Shown here piece after piece: positions 27,851 to 38,113 of a stretch of DNA of 64,000 bases. Origin of the DNA: Allokutzneria sp. A3M-2-11 16 (GTDB lineage: Bacteria > Actinomycetota > Actinomycetes > Mycobacteriales > Pseudonocardiaceae); assembly GCF_024213555.1 (NCBI RefSeq), contig NZ_JANAVO010000001.1, forward strand, positions 806,001 through 870,000. The letters are read 5' to 3'. Position 1 is the stretch's first letter; each line of letters starts with the position of its first letter. The position numbers were made by a program, and so were the translations under genes. A model generated the notes under the pieces. The model was not told where the DNA came from, ran no database searches, and worked only from the letters and a program-made list of their open reading frames with translations.

Positions 27851-27902
27851 TTCTCCAAAGTGGAGCTGAGGGGATTCGAACCCCTGACCCCCACACTGCC
27901 AG
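27851..27902 (-). repeat. Attachment site: partial tRNA-Ala duplicate (att, left end of element 1)
   Basis: 52 bp identical to the tRNA-Ala(GGC) gene from just beyond its 3' end through the T arm, variable loop and 3' side of the anticodon arm (compare 59768-59819). The tRNA is truncated in the anticodon region, so it is not functional. With 40298-40350 and the intact tRNA it forms three direct repeats, typical of tyrosine-integrase recombination at a tRNA 3' end. Confidence 0.9.
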
Positions 27903-28115
27903 GACAGTCCACACAGGACACTCACCAGCGGAAACCCTTGCGCTGCAGGCGGAACCGGTTCCAAAGACTACCGTTCACCGCAGTCCAATGCGGTTCAACG
28001 CGTCCCCGTGCTCCGGTTTCGCTCCACCTGTTGCCGCGTGAAACAGCGCTCCGCGCAGTGCGCGGCAGTCACCAGTCTCGAGAGTACTCCTGAGACAGTC
28101 GCGATGCAGCCCCTG
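27903..28115. repeat. Left terminal region of element 1, homologous to that of element 2
   Basis: This non-coding stretch matches 40351-40557 over nearly its whole length. Shared blocks include CACTC..CAGCG, GCGGTTCAACGCG, CCGTGCTCC and GAGAGTACTCCTG. The two elements thus share a terminal sequence inside their att sites, probably an integrase arm-binding region. No gene is seen here, nor in the following 28116-28260. Confidence 0.7.
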
Positions 28116-28260
28116 CGAACAAGGCATCCCTTACGCGTACCCCTGAAGACATGTCTTGCTGGGCGGCTAGCGAAGATCCTTGCACAGCCCGCAGGCGCAT
28201 CGAACAAACGCGGCTGCCACAGCCGATGCCGAGTGCGGACAGGACCTCACGCATCAGGTC

Positions 28261-31200
28261 GTTTCGATCCTCACCGGTCCCGCAGGGCCGGTGCTGCCTC
28301 ATCGGCCCGTTCGAGTCCGGCCGGTTCCTCCAGTTGCGATCCTCACCGGTCCCCGAAGGTCGGTGCTGCTCGTGTCCGTCATTTCGAAGGACTCAAGCAG
28401 CGGGTTGCGATCCTCACCGGCCCCAGAAAGTCGTTGCTGCCGCCGTGTCCATCCAGTCCGCCAGCTGGTCCTGCTCGTTGCGATCCTCACCGGTCCCGGT
28501 GCTGGCGCGATGGGGGCTTAACGACCGATGTTCGTCATCAAGTGCGATCCTCACCGACCCCTGGAGGGCCAGTGCTACTCCGCGACCGGGGCGGCCTTTG
28601 CCCACTGTTGAGCCATGTTGCGATCCTCACCGGTCCCCTGGGGCCGGTGCTGCACGCGGCCCTGCTGGCTTTTCCCAGCAGTCGATGAGGTTGCGATCCT
28701 CACCAGTCCCGGAGGGCCGGTGTCGCTTGGTGGCGCCGATCATGCCGCCGTGGGCGAAGTTGTTGCGATCCTCACCGGTCCCGGAGGGCCGGTGCTGCTT
28801 ATAGGCGTTGGCGGCGCCCTCGTGCTGCTCGCGGTTGCGATCCTCACCGGTCCCAGAGGGCCGGTGCTGCTTGGTGGTAGGCGTAGCGCACGAGGCTGGA
28901 GCAGTCGTTGCGATCCTCACCGGTCCCGGAAGGCCGGCGCTGCCCTCGGAACTGGACAGCGTGAGCGGGAAGATCGGGAAGTTGCGATCCTCACCGGTCC
29001 CCAGAGGGCCGGTGCTGCTCTCTTGTTGCTTGCTCTAGGCCTCCAGGTGCTCTCCATTGCGATTCTCACCAGTCCCGGATGGATAGTCGGAGCTGTGACT
29101 AACGCCGACGCAGCTGGAGCTGCTGATCCTGTTGCGACCCTCCCCGGCCCACAGGGCCGGTGCTGCGTATCGACCTGGTCCGGTGGGCTCGCCGGGATCG
29201 AATTGCAATCCTCACTGGCCCCGGAGGGCCAGTGCTGCCGCCCACACGCCCAGGGCCGGGCCGGACAGCTTGACGTTGCGATCCTTACCGGCCCAGGGGC
29301 TGGCGGTGCTCCACGACCTTCACGTCTGGGTCAATTCCCAGGCGCAGATTGCGATCCTCACCAGCCCGCGAAGGCCGGTGCTGCCAAGCATCCTCGAGCT
29401 GATCCCTTTCGACTGGGCGTTGCGATCCTCACCGGTCCCAAGGACCGGTACTGCTCGGGTAGGGCATCCCGTCGCGGTGGTGTGCCCGGTTGCGATCCTC
29501 ACCGGACCTGAAGGGCCGGCGCTGCAAACATGGCGCTGCGGTGCGCGGCTTCGCGCAGACCATTGCGATTCTCACCGGCCCCGGAGAGCCGGTGCTGCGG
29601 TTCAGCCGGTTCTGGCCATCGATCCCCGCCTCGTTACGATGCTCACCGGTCCCAGAGGGGCCAGTGCTGCCCGTACGCGTGTTGCAGGACCGCGCCGCTG
29701 TCCCGCCGTTGTGATCCTTGTCGACACCCGGAGGACCGGTGCTTCCAGTGCAGGTGGCGAGGTGAAGGGCGCCGAGCCGTTGTTACGAATCCTCACCGGT
29801 TCCAGAGGGCCGGTGCTGCAGACGGCGCCTTCGGCGAGGCACCACTCGCCTTGGATGTTGCGATCCTCACCGGTCCCGAGGACCGGTGCTGCCGCGGCGG
29901 TGAAGTCGGGACCGCCGACGAACTTCCGGCTGCGATCCACACCGGTCCCTGGAGGGCCGGTGCTGCCCATCGTCACCCGCCGACCGGCGAATCCCATAGC
30001 CTTTGCGATCCTCACTGGTCCCAGAGGGTCGGTGCTGCGGCGATCTTCTTGATGCCGTCCCACACACCCTTGATATTGCGATCCTCACCGATTCTGGAGG
30101 ACCGGTGCTGCTAGGGCCAGAACACGTGCTCGGCTTGAGGTCCCCGTTGCGATCCTCACCGGTCTCAGAGGGCCGGTGCTGCCAGTGGTCGCCCCCTATG
30201 TGGCCGACATAGAACGCGATGTTGCGATCCTTACCGGTCTCGGAGGGCCAGCGCTGCCTTGTAGTCCAAGCCGTCCGGGCTTCCTGCCAATCGTTGCAAT
30301 CCTCGCCAGCCCCGGGTCCGGTGCTGCCCACCTCTTCCCGGGTTGGTCATGGACTATGGGGGTGTTGCGTTCCTCCCCCGACCCCGAGGGCCGGTGCAGT
30401 TGCCGACGGTGATCATGCCAGGCAGCGTGAAGGCGTTGCGATCCTCGCCGGTCCTGAAGGGCCAGTGCTGCCTGTCGAGGGCGAAGGCGATGAGGTCGGC
30501 GACCACCAGGTTGCGATCCTCACCGGCCTCAAAGGATCGGTGCTGCCGCAGGCGTCTTTGTGTGCGTCGTCTTCGGCGTCGTGGTTCCGATCCTCACCGG
30601 CCCCGAAGGGTCGGTGCTACTTGGTGCTGTAGTTCACCAGCGCAGCGTGTCGGATGCCGTCGTTGTGATTCTCGCCGATCCGGAAGGGCCGGTGTTGCCT
30701 CACGGACCTTTTGCGCTCAGATCGCTTGCCCGAGCAGCTGGTTGTTGTGCCTCTCACCGGTCTCATAAGACCAGTGCAGCCGTCGCCGAAGCTGCTGCCT
30801 CGCATGTGGCGCATGTTGCGATCCCTGCCGGCAGCGGAAGGCCGGCGCCTCCCGCTGCCTTCGACGCATCCAGCACCGCCTTGACGTTGCGATCCTCACC
30901 GGCCCCGAAGAGCCGGTGCTGCTGGTCGTGGGTGCCGCCGAGACTGTAGATCCAGGCGTTGCGATCCGCACCGGGTTCCCGGAGGGCCGGTGCTGCGCGG
31001 ACATGACGACTGTGGCTTCGCTCGCCGAGCAGGTTGCGATCCTCACCGGCCCCAGAAGGCCAGTGCTGCTGGGCGAGCAGTACGCCGGTGGCGCCTGCCC
31101 AGGCGGTGTTGCGATTCTCACCGGTCAGGTGGACCGGTGCTACTTCTGATGTTGGGGCCGCTGTACCGGTTGCGCCACAAGTTGCAATCCTCACCGATCC

Positions 31201-32260
31201 CAGAGGGCCGACGCTGCCGACGGCCCGCTGCTCTTCCTCCGGGTCGATCTCGTTGCGATCCTCACCGGTCCCGGACGGCCGGTGCCACCAGCAGGATCGG
31301 GTGGACCTTGTTGGCTGGGATGGTGTTGCGATCCTCACCGGTCCCAGAAGGCCGGTGCTGCGTCCACGTAGTCCTGCCAGTGCGCTGCATCCGCGTAGTT
31401 GCGATCCTCGCCGGTCCCGGAAGACCAGTGCTGCTTGCCGCCGGACCAGCGCGAGCTTCCGTTCTGACTGTTGCGACCCTCACCACTCCTGAAGATCTGG
31501 TGCTGCCAGATCCAGGCCGCGTTTGCCGCGTACCTCGCCGAGTTGCAATCCTCACCGGCCCTGGAGGACAGGTGCAGCTGCGACCAGGCGACGAGCCCTG
31601 CGGTATCCAGCCACGCGTTGCGATTCTCACCTGCTGCTGCGGCGGGTGCACCGTACCGGAGGTGACGGCGTTGTGATCCTCACCGGTCCCGATGAGCCTG
31701 TGCTGCCTGGGTTTTGACGATCCTGACGGTCTTCGCGACGCTTTTGCGATCCTCAGGCCCTACCTGAGCTCTGTCTTCGATGAGCTATAGGTTCCGGAGT
31801 TACGATCCCCTTGGCCCGGGGAGGGCCGGGGCTGCCTGAGGCGGCAGGCAGCCGCCACGGTCGAGTTGTCCATGTTGCGATCCTCATCCGTCACAAAGGG
31901 CCTGGTGATGCCAGGGCGGGCGGCGAGGTGAAGGGCGCCGAGCCGTTGTTGCGATCCTCACCGCTCCAGGTAGGCCCATGGTGCTGGGCGACCGCTACAG
32001 CCCCGTCGATGCGGTAGTTCAGGTTGTGATCCTCACCGGTTCGCGAGGGCCGGTGCTGCGCGACACGCGGCAACTCCTCCGCGAGGTAGGCGAGGTGGTT
32101 GCGATCCTCACCGCCGGCGCTGCCATCACATTGGCGGTGCGCAGCACACCGTCTCCGTTGCGATCCTCACCAGTCCCCGGGGAGCCAGTGCTGCACAGCT
32201 CCAACGGCACCGAACTCGTCCTCATCAACTTGCGATCCTCAGCGGTGCTGAAGGCCGACC
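28261..32260 (-). CRISPR. Long CRISPR array with degenerate repeats (about 56 units)
   Basis: About 56 repeat units at a ~72-bp period. The plus-strand consensus begins GTTGCGATCCTCACCGG, has a variable C/G-rich loop, and ends GGCCGGTGCTGC, ~37 nt in all. Spacers are mostly 34-36 nt. First clear units: 28261-28297, 28333-28369, 28404-28440. Nearly every repeat carries substitutions or 1-2 nt indels in the loop. Units at 28477, 29056, 31617, 31743, 32098 and 32229 are badly truncated or altered. Read on the minus strand, each repeat has a CACCGG/CCGGTG hairpin followed by exactly 11 nt (AGGATCGCAAC), matching the 11-nt 5' handle left by Cas5 in type I-C. The array therefore runs in the same direction as the cas operon and begins ~34 bp after cas7, with no room for a leader. 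Confidence 0.92.
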
Positions 32261-32293
32261 ATGGATAGGCTTGGCGAGGCGCGCGTTATGTCG

Positions 32294-33166
32294 CTATCCA
32301 ACGAGAGTCGTAAGGGTGACTCCAGAGTACTCGGCTTCCACTACATCGATCTTGTAGTCGTTAATGGTACGTGGCGTGGTGGTGAGCGGCTTGATGGTGA
32401 TGCGATTGAACAGTTGGCTTGCGCGGGCACGACCGTAGACGTCGTCGTGCGTGAAGGCGTAGAGACCTTTGGTGTCCATTTCGCCACGGCCACTGGCGCG
32501 GTTGTGTTCGAAGAGGTTGGTCAAGGTTTGCCAGAAAATGGCAAGGTCTTCTGATGTGACGCCGGTCTGGATTCCTCGAGATGCGCTGTAGTGGATATGA
32601 GCCCGGTAAAGTCCATAGTGGACGGTCCATTTGCTGCCCATCTCGGTGGACTCGCCGCCTTCGGAGATGTCCTTTTCGGTGGTTTGTGTGATGCGGGTGA
32701 TGCCGTGGCCTTGGACGAGGACACGATCGATGCTGCGGGCGAAGGTGATCTGGAGGGGGCCGCGGATGCGTCCGGCGTTGCCGTCGCCGGTGCCGACGAC
32801 GCCACCGAACATCCGTACGTCGAAGAACTCGTTGCATAGCCATTCTTGGACGATGCGGCGCTGGTCGGGCGTGGTCTTCTTGCTGACCGGTGTACCGGTG
32901 GCGGTGAAAGCTCGGATGATGTTGGTGTTGAGGGCGGTGTCGGCTTCGACGAAGATCTTGTAGCGGGGCTCGTCGGGACGGATCAGGGGGATCTGGTCAC
33001 GGACCTTGCGCTTCAGGCTGACGTCCGTGACCAAGCCTTGGCCGGTTTCGACATCGACGCGGGGCTGGTTGCCTGCGTCTGGGTCGCCATTGGGGTTGCC
33101 GTCGAGGACGTCGAAGAGCAGGACGGCGTCGTGGCGTCGGTTGGGGTCGAGGTGCGCGTCGGTCAC
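32294..33166 (-). CDS. cas7: Type I-C Cascade backbone protein Cas7 (Csd2)
   Basis: 290 residues, the usual length. The I-C Csd2 hallmark is near the N-terminus: LLFDVLDGNPNGDPDAGNQP, then TGQGLVTDVSLKRKVRD. FFDVRMFGGVVGTG and RGPLQITFARS follow in the middle. It polymerises along the crRNA spacer. GTG 33166 has AAGGAG six bases upstream and lies 16 bp after the cas8c stop. The gene ends 34 bp before the last recognisable repeat. In standard I-C loci cas4-cas1-cas2 would come next; here the array follows directly. Confidence 0.93.
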   Translation of the reverse strand: MTDAHLDPNRRHDAVLLFDVLDGNPNGDPDAGNQPRVDVETGQGLVTDVSLKRKVRDQIPLIRPDEPRYKIFVEADTALNTNIIRAFTATGTPVSKKTTPDQRRIVQEWLCNEFFDVRMFGGVVGTGDGNAGRIRGPLQITFARSIDRVLVQGHGITRITQTTEKDISEGGESTEMGSKWTVHYGLYRAHIHYSASRGIQTGVTSEDLAIFWQTLTNLFEHNRASGRGEMDTKGLYAFTHDDVYGRARASQLFNRITIKPLTTTPRTINDYKIDVVEAEYSGVTLTTLVG

Positions 33167-33182
33167 GGCTTCTCCTTGCTTA

Positions 33183-35117
33183 TCAGCTGATGTCAGTTGG
33201 GATCGGGTCTGCTTCAGGGGCGCCGAGTCCGGGCTCAGCGGACTTCTTATGGGCCGCGATCTTGGCGAAATGGTGGTTGCGCTGGTCGGCATAGCCGTTG
33301 AACCAGGAGCACTGCTGCGCCAGGTCAAGAGTGAGCGGAAAGGGTTTGAGGCGCCCGCACAGCTCGTCACGCAGCTTGGCGTACGCAGTGGCAGTGCTGT
33401 CGCGTTTGCGGTTGGCCAGTTTCTTCAGGTGGGCCTGGGATCCACGCAGCAGGTCGGGCATCACGCGTGCAGGGCTTGTGGAGGCGGCCGGGAGGTAGCG
33501 GTCGGTGAGGGTGGTGTTGAGTTTCTTGTTGTCGACCTTGGTCGCGGCGTACTGCAGGGACTCCAGTACTGCGAACAGGCGGCCTGACAGGTAGCCGAGG
33601 TCATCGTCGGAGTCGTCGAGGGCCAATGGGGTGGTCCTTCCTGTGGTGTTGAAGGTTCGTGTGGTCAGCAGACGCAGTAGCGCCAGACGCGGGCCGTCGA
33701 GATGTCGGTCGGCGCGCAGCCGCTGCACTAAGTGAAAAGCGATGCTGGGTGGCAGCGGTGTCGTGCGCAGCGCCGCGGTGAACAGGTCTCGTTGGGCGGA
33801 GATCGGCCGGTGCGCGCGGGGATCTCCCAAGGGCAAGTAGGTATTGGTTCGACGGTCCCAACGGCCGAGGGCTAGTAGGAGTCGATACAGGGAGAAGCGT
33901 TGGATTCGCCCGGTCCAGGGGTCGAGTACTGCGTGGTCGCTGAACCAGCACGTGACGGCTTGCTTGGCGGCGGGCAGGGACACGTCGATCCAGTCGCGCA
34001 GGATCAGGCGGGTCTTGTTGGACGTGACGGCGGCAGCGCAGAAGGTGCCGGTGTCGATCTCACCGGACTCGCGGCCTTGTTTGGGGCTGTCGAGCATGGA
34101 GCCGACGGTCTTGACCAGTTGCTGTGGGTCCGGTGCCACCTGTTGGCCGGTGTCACGGGGGAGTTCGGCCAGCAGCTCGTCGATGGCGGCTTCGTCGGGA
34201 TCGAATACAAGTTGAATCGGCGCGACAGTTCCTTCTGGTGTTCCCAACAGCCACCAGGTCACAGCGGTGTCGCCGATGGTCCGTCGGTGGTCACGACTGC
34301 GAAGTAGGTGGTCCAGTGCTGCCACTGTCCACTCGGCACACGTGCCGCAGATGGGTGCGTGTTCGAGTTGAGTGGTGAGTTCGTAGCCCAGCGCGGGCTT
34401 GTTCATGCTCGCCAATGTGACTGCCGACGGCTGCGGGCGGTTCTTAGAGCGGCTGTCGGGGTCGTATCCGAGTGCGGGAATCAGGCCAGCAGTTACTTGC
34501 CGCGGGAAGGTGTCGACCAAGTCGCCGCGCTGTCCGCAAACCAGGCAGACCCCGCACCTGCCGCTGCTGCTCTTGCGTTCCCTCGCCACGTTCGTCCAGA
34601 AGTCGCGGGCCGTAGGCGACAGGTGTACAAAGGTTTCGTTGACACGGAACATCACCAGGTCGCTCGCCCGGTACTTCTCCGGGCGCGGCAAGCGCTGCGG
34701 CCCTCCGTTGCCGAGGAAAGCGTGCAATGCCTGGGCCGCGTGGTCATGTGAGTGTTGCTCGATCCAAGCAGCGACAAGGGCAGTGAATGCCTGATAACAC
34801 CGCTCGGCTCGTGCCGCCTGTTTGTCCGCATCGGCCTGCGTACGCGGTGACGAGTCGGTCCAACCGAGGGCGTTCTGCAGATTGTCACAGGCAAGGAGAG
34901 GTTGCGGCGCGGTACCGGAGCGCTGCAGCTTGGGTACGAGCTCCCGTTTGCCATTGCGGCGGGACGGTTCATCGGGCACTGCCAGGTCGACGAGCTCTCC
35001 GATCGGGTTGCCCTGAGGGTCGAGATCGAGCAGCCATCGCACCGGGGACCACGTGTGAAAGGGTGGCGGCATCTCGCCGCTGCTCTCCGCGAAATCTCGA
35101 AGACGCTTGAGGTACAC
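33183..35117 (-). CDS. cas8c: Type I-C large subunit Cas8c (Csd1)
   Basis: 644 residues. The C-terminal half shows the Csd1 pattern: YLSGRLFAVLESLQ near residue 500, LTDRYLPAASTSPARVMPDLL near 545, a HLKKL segment, and QQCSWFNGYADQRNH near the end. The last takes the place of the usual QGxFxLGYYHQR. Paired cysteines (CGVCLVCG near 190 and CGTCAEW near 255) could bind zinc. Cas8c recognises the PAM and forms the Cascade foot; in many I-C systems an internal start also yields the small subunit Cas11. GTG 35117 lies 3 bp after the cas5 stop; the ribosome-binding site is weak. Confidence 0.9.
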   Translation of the reverse strand: MYLKRLRDFAESSGEMPPPFHTWSPVRWLLDLDPQGNPIGELVDLAVPDEPSRRNGKRELVPKLQRSGTAPQPLLACDNLQNALGWTDSSPRTQADADKQAARAERCYQAFTALVAAWIEQHSHDHAAQALHAFLGNGGPQRLPRPEKYRASDLVMFRVNETFVHLSPTARDFWTNVARERKSSSGRCGVCLVCGQRGDLVDTFPRQVTAGLIPALGYDPDSRSKNRPQPSAVTLASMNKPALGYELTTQLEHAPICGTCAEWTVAALDHLLRSRDHRRTIGDTAVTWWLLGTPEGTVAPIQLVFDPDEAAIDELLAELPRDTGQQVAPDPQQLVKTVGSMLDSPKQGRESGEIDTGTFCAAAVTSNKTRLILRDWIDVSLPAAKQAVTCWFSDHAVLDPWTGRIQRFSLYRLLLALGRWDRRTNTYLPLGDPRAHRPISAQRDLFTAALRTTPLPPSIAFHLVQRLRADRHLDGPRLALLRLLTTRTFNTTGRTTPLALDDSDDDLGYLSGRLFAVLESLQYAATKVDNKKLNTTLTDRYLPAASTSPARVMPDLLRGSQAHLKKLANRKRDSTATAYAKLRDELCGRLKPFPLTLDLAQQCSWFNGYADQRNHHFAKIAAHKKSAEPGLGAPEADPIPTDIS

Positions 35118-35120
35118 CGC

Positions 35121-35855
35121 TCAATCCCGCAATACAGCGTCGGCGACAGACTCGTTGCCGACACGGTTAGTGAGGGCGTCACGTGCCGGGTCGTGGATCC
35201 CCTGGGTCGGCACGTGCAGCACACCGCTGTGCAGCTGCGCGGTGAACCACAGCGAGCGAGGAGCGCCTGTGCTGCGGTCCATGCGCAGGAACATCACGCC
35301 CAGCTCTTCCAGTTCTTCGTCCCCATGGACCGAAGGCTGAGTGAGATCTGGTGGCCCGAAGTCGCGTGCGGAGAATTCCCGGCACCCCAGATAGGGATGG
35401 CTGAAGCAGGCGCCGCGGTCGATACGCTTCTGGAACTGCGCCAGGTACTTACCCAGGCTCGCTGTCGCATGTGGACGGAGCTGCATGTCGGCCCGAATCC
35501 GGTAGCCGACATCTCGCAGGCCCAGCGTGAACCGCTGATCTCGATCCTCGGCGGTGTCGTAGTGAAACGTGTTGCCCTGCTTGAGAATGGTGGACAAGGT
35601 GGGGGGCGTGGAGGTCTCGTTCCGGCGGATGCGAAACCAGCTGATCGGACACAACACCTCAATGCGACGGACCAGGTAGTCGAACTCTGGCTTCCAGAAC
35701 ACCGACTCCAGCACCCCGACCGCAGCACTTGGCGTCATGACCGGGTAGCTGATCCGCTCGGCTTTCGACTCCGGTCGGGTGAAGCACGCATAGTCGCCGT
35801 AGACGTCCAGGACGACTGGCATATCCGTGGTCGCTGGTTTGAGGGGGCGATTCAC
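35121..35855 (-). CDS. cas5: Type I-C Cas5 (Cas5c), probable pre-crRNA endoribonuclease
   Basis: 244 residues. The N-terminal RAMP-like strand is VLDVYGDYACFTRPE, followed by RISYPVMTPSAAVGVLESVFW. The glycine-rich SHPYLGCREFSARDF lies near residue 165. In I-C systems, which lack cas6, Cas5c cuts within the repeat to leave an 11-nt handle, and the repeats here predict exactly that. GTG 35855 overlaps the cas3 stop by four bases (GTGA) and follows GGAGGA. An in-frame ATG further upstream would lie inside cas3 and is not needed. Confidence 0.92.
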   Translation of the reverse strand: MNRPLKPATTDMPVVLDVYGDYACFTRPESKAERISYPVMTPSAAVGVLESVFWKPEFDYLVRRIEVLCPISWFRIRRNETSTPPTLSTILKQGNTFHYDTAEDRDQRFTLGLRDVGYRIRADMQLRPHATASLGKYLAQFQKRIDRGACFSHPYLGCREFSARDFGPPDLTQPSVHGDEELEELGVMFLRMDRSTGAPRSLWFTAQLHSGVLHVPTQGIHDPARDALTNRVGNESVADAVLRD

Positions 35856-38113
35856 TTGTCCTCCAACGTTAGGTCGATGCCGCAGTGCAAGTCGTAGGGG
35901 CCGCTCCACACATGCAGGTCACCGATCAGTGGTGATAGCAATTGCTTAGGCATACGTGCTGCCGTTGCGCGGGGCAGAGTCGCTAGGAAGGGCTGCAGGT
36001 GGCGCAGACCGTTGGGCCCCAATGGGTTGCCGCGGCGGAGTTCATCTACAACGCGATCGGCTGTGGCGCGCAGGGCGGGCTCACCGACAGGGATGTAATC
36101 GACCAGCACCGGCACGCTGTTCTCGGGGATCATCCGGAAGAGTTCGGCCGTGCGTATGAAGTCCCACTCTCGGCGTGCTTGCACTACAGCAGAGCCGAGA
36201 GCTTCCGGGCCGAGCGTGGCATACAGGGCCGGGTAGTAGGCCGCCAACGCCGTCAGCTCGTCTGGCGCTGCTCGCCGAGGCCCGAACCGACGGCGCGTTT
36301 CATGCAACGGCACCTCATAACTGGGTGGCCGCCCCTGCTCGTGCGGCTCGAAGACCACCACCAGGCCGCCCTCGATGCCAAGGAGCCCCTCGCGGTTGCA
36401 GCGTCCGGCTGCCTGCAGTAGTGCCTCCGCCGGCGCCATTGCCCGATACAGCACGGGAAAGTCCACGTCGACGCCAGCTTCGATGAGCTGCGTGGACACC
36501 ACCAGCAGATTCACTTCGTCGCTGGCTGCCTTGCGGGACTGCAACTGGCGGATCCATTCGATGGTGTCCAAGCGATGCCGCGAGCACATGCGCGTCGACA
36601 GATGCCGGAGCTCCACTGTGGACCCAATGACGCCGGACTCCTGCATGGCCGTCCACTGCCGATACACCTGACGCGCGTGATCGGTCGTGTTGACCACCAC
36701 CAGCGCTTGCTGATGCGTAGCTGATTCCCGTGCCACCTCCGCCAGCGACGGCCGCGGCTGAATCCACCACCGGTAACGCACCCGACGCAACGCCGAGTGC
36801 AACTCCTCGACGTCCTCCACCACCTTCACCGGCCGGACGCCCTTCAGCACCGGCAGCTCCCAGAACTCCGGCTGGGTGGCCGAAGCGAGCAGCACGGTCA
36901 CACCGAAACGCTTGACCAACTGCCGCAGCACCAACAGCACCGGCTCCAGCACATGCACCGGGATCGCCTGCACTTCGTCCAGGACGATCACCGAGTTCGC
37001 TAGTCGGTGCAGCTTGCGCATCCTGCTCGGCTGCCGAGCGTGCAGCGATTCGAACAGCTGCACGGTGGTCGTCACGATGAACTCGGCGTCCCAGTTCTCG
37101 GCCGCGAATCGCTGCCACCGCACCGACCGGCCGCGCTCGCCCCGCACTGTGCGGCGTCGCACCGCCTCCACGTCGATCGCGCTGTGGTGCTCCAACACCA
37201 CCTGACCAGTCCGGTCTGGATCCAGAAGATCCCGGTACACCTTGGCGTTCTGATCGGTCACCGACAGGTAGGGAACTGCCACGATCACCCGGCGCAGCGC
37301 ATGCGCTTTGGCGTGGTGCAGCGCGAACCCTGCCATCGCGTATGTCTTGCCCGTCCCGGTCGGCGCATCCAAGCGAAAGAACCCCTGGTCGCGACGTGCG
37401 GCCTCTACCGCTGCTTCGTAGACCTGTTGCCGCACACCATCGATACGCGGCGAAGGGGGGCGATTCGCCAGGTTCTCACCTCGCCCAGCCTCAAACCGGT
37501 CAAGCAACACCGCCATCCCCAGCGATTCCCTCAGCCACGCTGAATCACAGCGGCCGAAGTGCTCTGCAGTGTCCAGGTAGTCGGCATCTACCAACGCCGA
37601 GAACACCATCCGCAGCAGCATCTCCCCCGCCAACGAATCCACATGCACCCACGACGGCAGCTCCGGAGCTTGCGGTTGGCGCAACTGCGGCACCAACGAC
37701 GCCAACCGCTGAACAGCCTCCGCCTCCACTGCGCGATCCCGCTCTGAGCTGGTCAGAAACTGGTGAAAGTCCGCCGGACTGGTCAAGCCGCCGTGATGGC
37801 CATGAACCGCCATCGCCAACCGCCACAACCCGAGCTGAACAGCCAACCGGGCACCCGCAGCCTTGTGGTCCACCCCCACAGGACTGCCCGTGCCCGCCAC
37901 AGCACGAAGCGCCAGCTGCCACACCTCGGAGGCCTTTCCGAGGTCATGCAGCAAACCCAGCCACCAGGCCAACGCGCCAGCACCGAACGCTTCACCAAAC
38001 TTCTGAGCCTGCCGAGCTACGCCGAGCAAATGGTCCACCAGGCCGTGCCAATGCCCAGCCTTGTTTCCGCTATGCGCCCACAGACACCCAGAAGCACTTT
38101 CGCCCAACGCCAT
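35852..38113 (-). CDS. cas3: CRISPR-associated helicase-nuclease Cas3
   Basis: 753 residues. The N-terminal HD nuclease has WAHS, GLLHDLGKAS (HD pair), a DHKAAGA histidine and HGHHGG. The SF2 helicase has Walker A DAPTGTGKTYA near residue 260, the DEVQ box in IVLDEVQAIP, SATQ, and the C-terminal STQLIEAGVDVDF and QAAGRCNREG motifs. All catalytic residues expected of an active Cas3 are present. ATG 38113 (MALGESASGCLWAHS) matches the usual family start, although the ribosome-binding site is poor; an extension to 38170 is possible. First gene of the cas operon. Confidence 0.93.
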   Translation of the reverse strand: MALGESASGCLWAHSGNKAGHWHGLVDHLLGVARQAQKFGEAFGAGALAWWLGLLHDLGKASEVWQLALRAVAGTGSPVGVDHKAAGARLAVQLGLWRLAMAVHGHHGGLTSPADFHQFLTSSERDRAVEAEAVQRLASLVPQLRQPQAPELPSWVHVDSLAGEMLLRMVFSALVDADYLDTAEHFGRCDSAWLRESLGMAVLLDRFEAGRGENLANRPPSPRIDGVRQQVYEAAVEAARRDQGFFRLDAPTGTGKTYAMAGFALHHAKAHALRRVIVAVPYLSVTDQNAKVYRDLLDPDRTGQVVLEHHSAIDVEAVRRRTVRGERGRSVRWQRFAAENWDAEFIVTTTVQLFESLHARQPSRMRKLHRLANSVIVLDEVQAIPVHVLEPVLLVLRQLVKRFGVTVLLASATQPEFWELPVLKGVRPVKVVEDVEELHSALRRVRYRWWIQPRPSLAEVARESATHQQALVVVNTTDHARQVYRQWTAMQESGVIGSTVELRHLSTRMCSRHRLDTIEWIRQLQSRKAASDEVNLLVVSTQLIEAGVDVDFPVLYRAMAPAEALLQAAGRCNREGLLGIEGGLVVVFEPHEQGRPPSYEVPLHETRRRFGPRRAAPDELTALAAYYPALYATLGPEALGSAVVQARREWDFIRTAELFRMIPENSVPVLVDYIPVGEPALRATADRVVDELRRGNPLGPNGLRHLQPFLATLPRATAARMPKQLLSPLIGDLHVWSGPYDLHCGIDLTLEDK

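Noticed and set aside
27861-27902. Second and third tRNA genes at 27861 and 40308
   Set aside because: Only the 3' half of tRNA-Ala is present; the D arm, 5' acceptor strand and half of the anticodon arm are missing, so these are attachment-site duplicates.
28008-31700. Many overlapping open frames of 60-300 codons on both strands, rich in ILTGP and SSPVP repeats
   Set aside because: They are read-through of the CRISPR repeat-spacer array, whose units lack stop codons in several frames. The repeated peptide is just the translated CRISPR repeat.
32294-38113. Assignment of the Cas genes to type I-G or I-B because of the 36-37-nt repeats
   Set aside because: Cas7 has the Csd2 signature, Cas8 has Csd1 C-terminal motifs, no cas6 is present, and the predicted 11-nt handle fits Cas5c. 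All point to type I-C despite the longer repeat.
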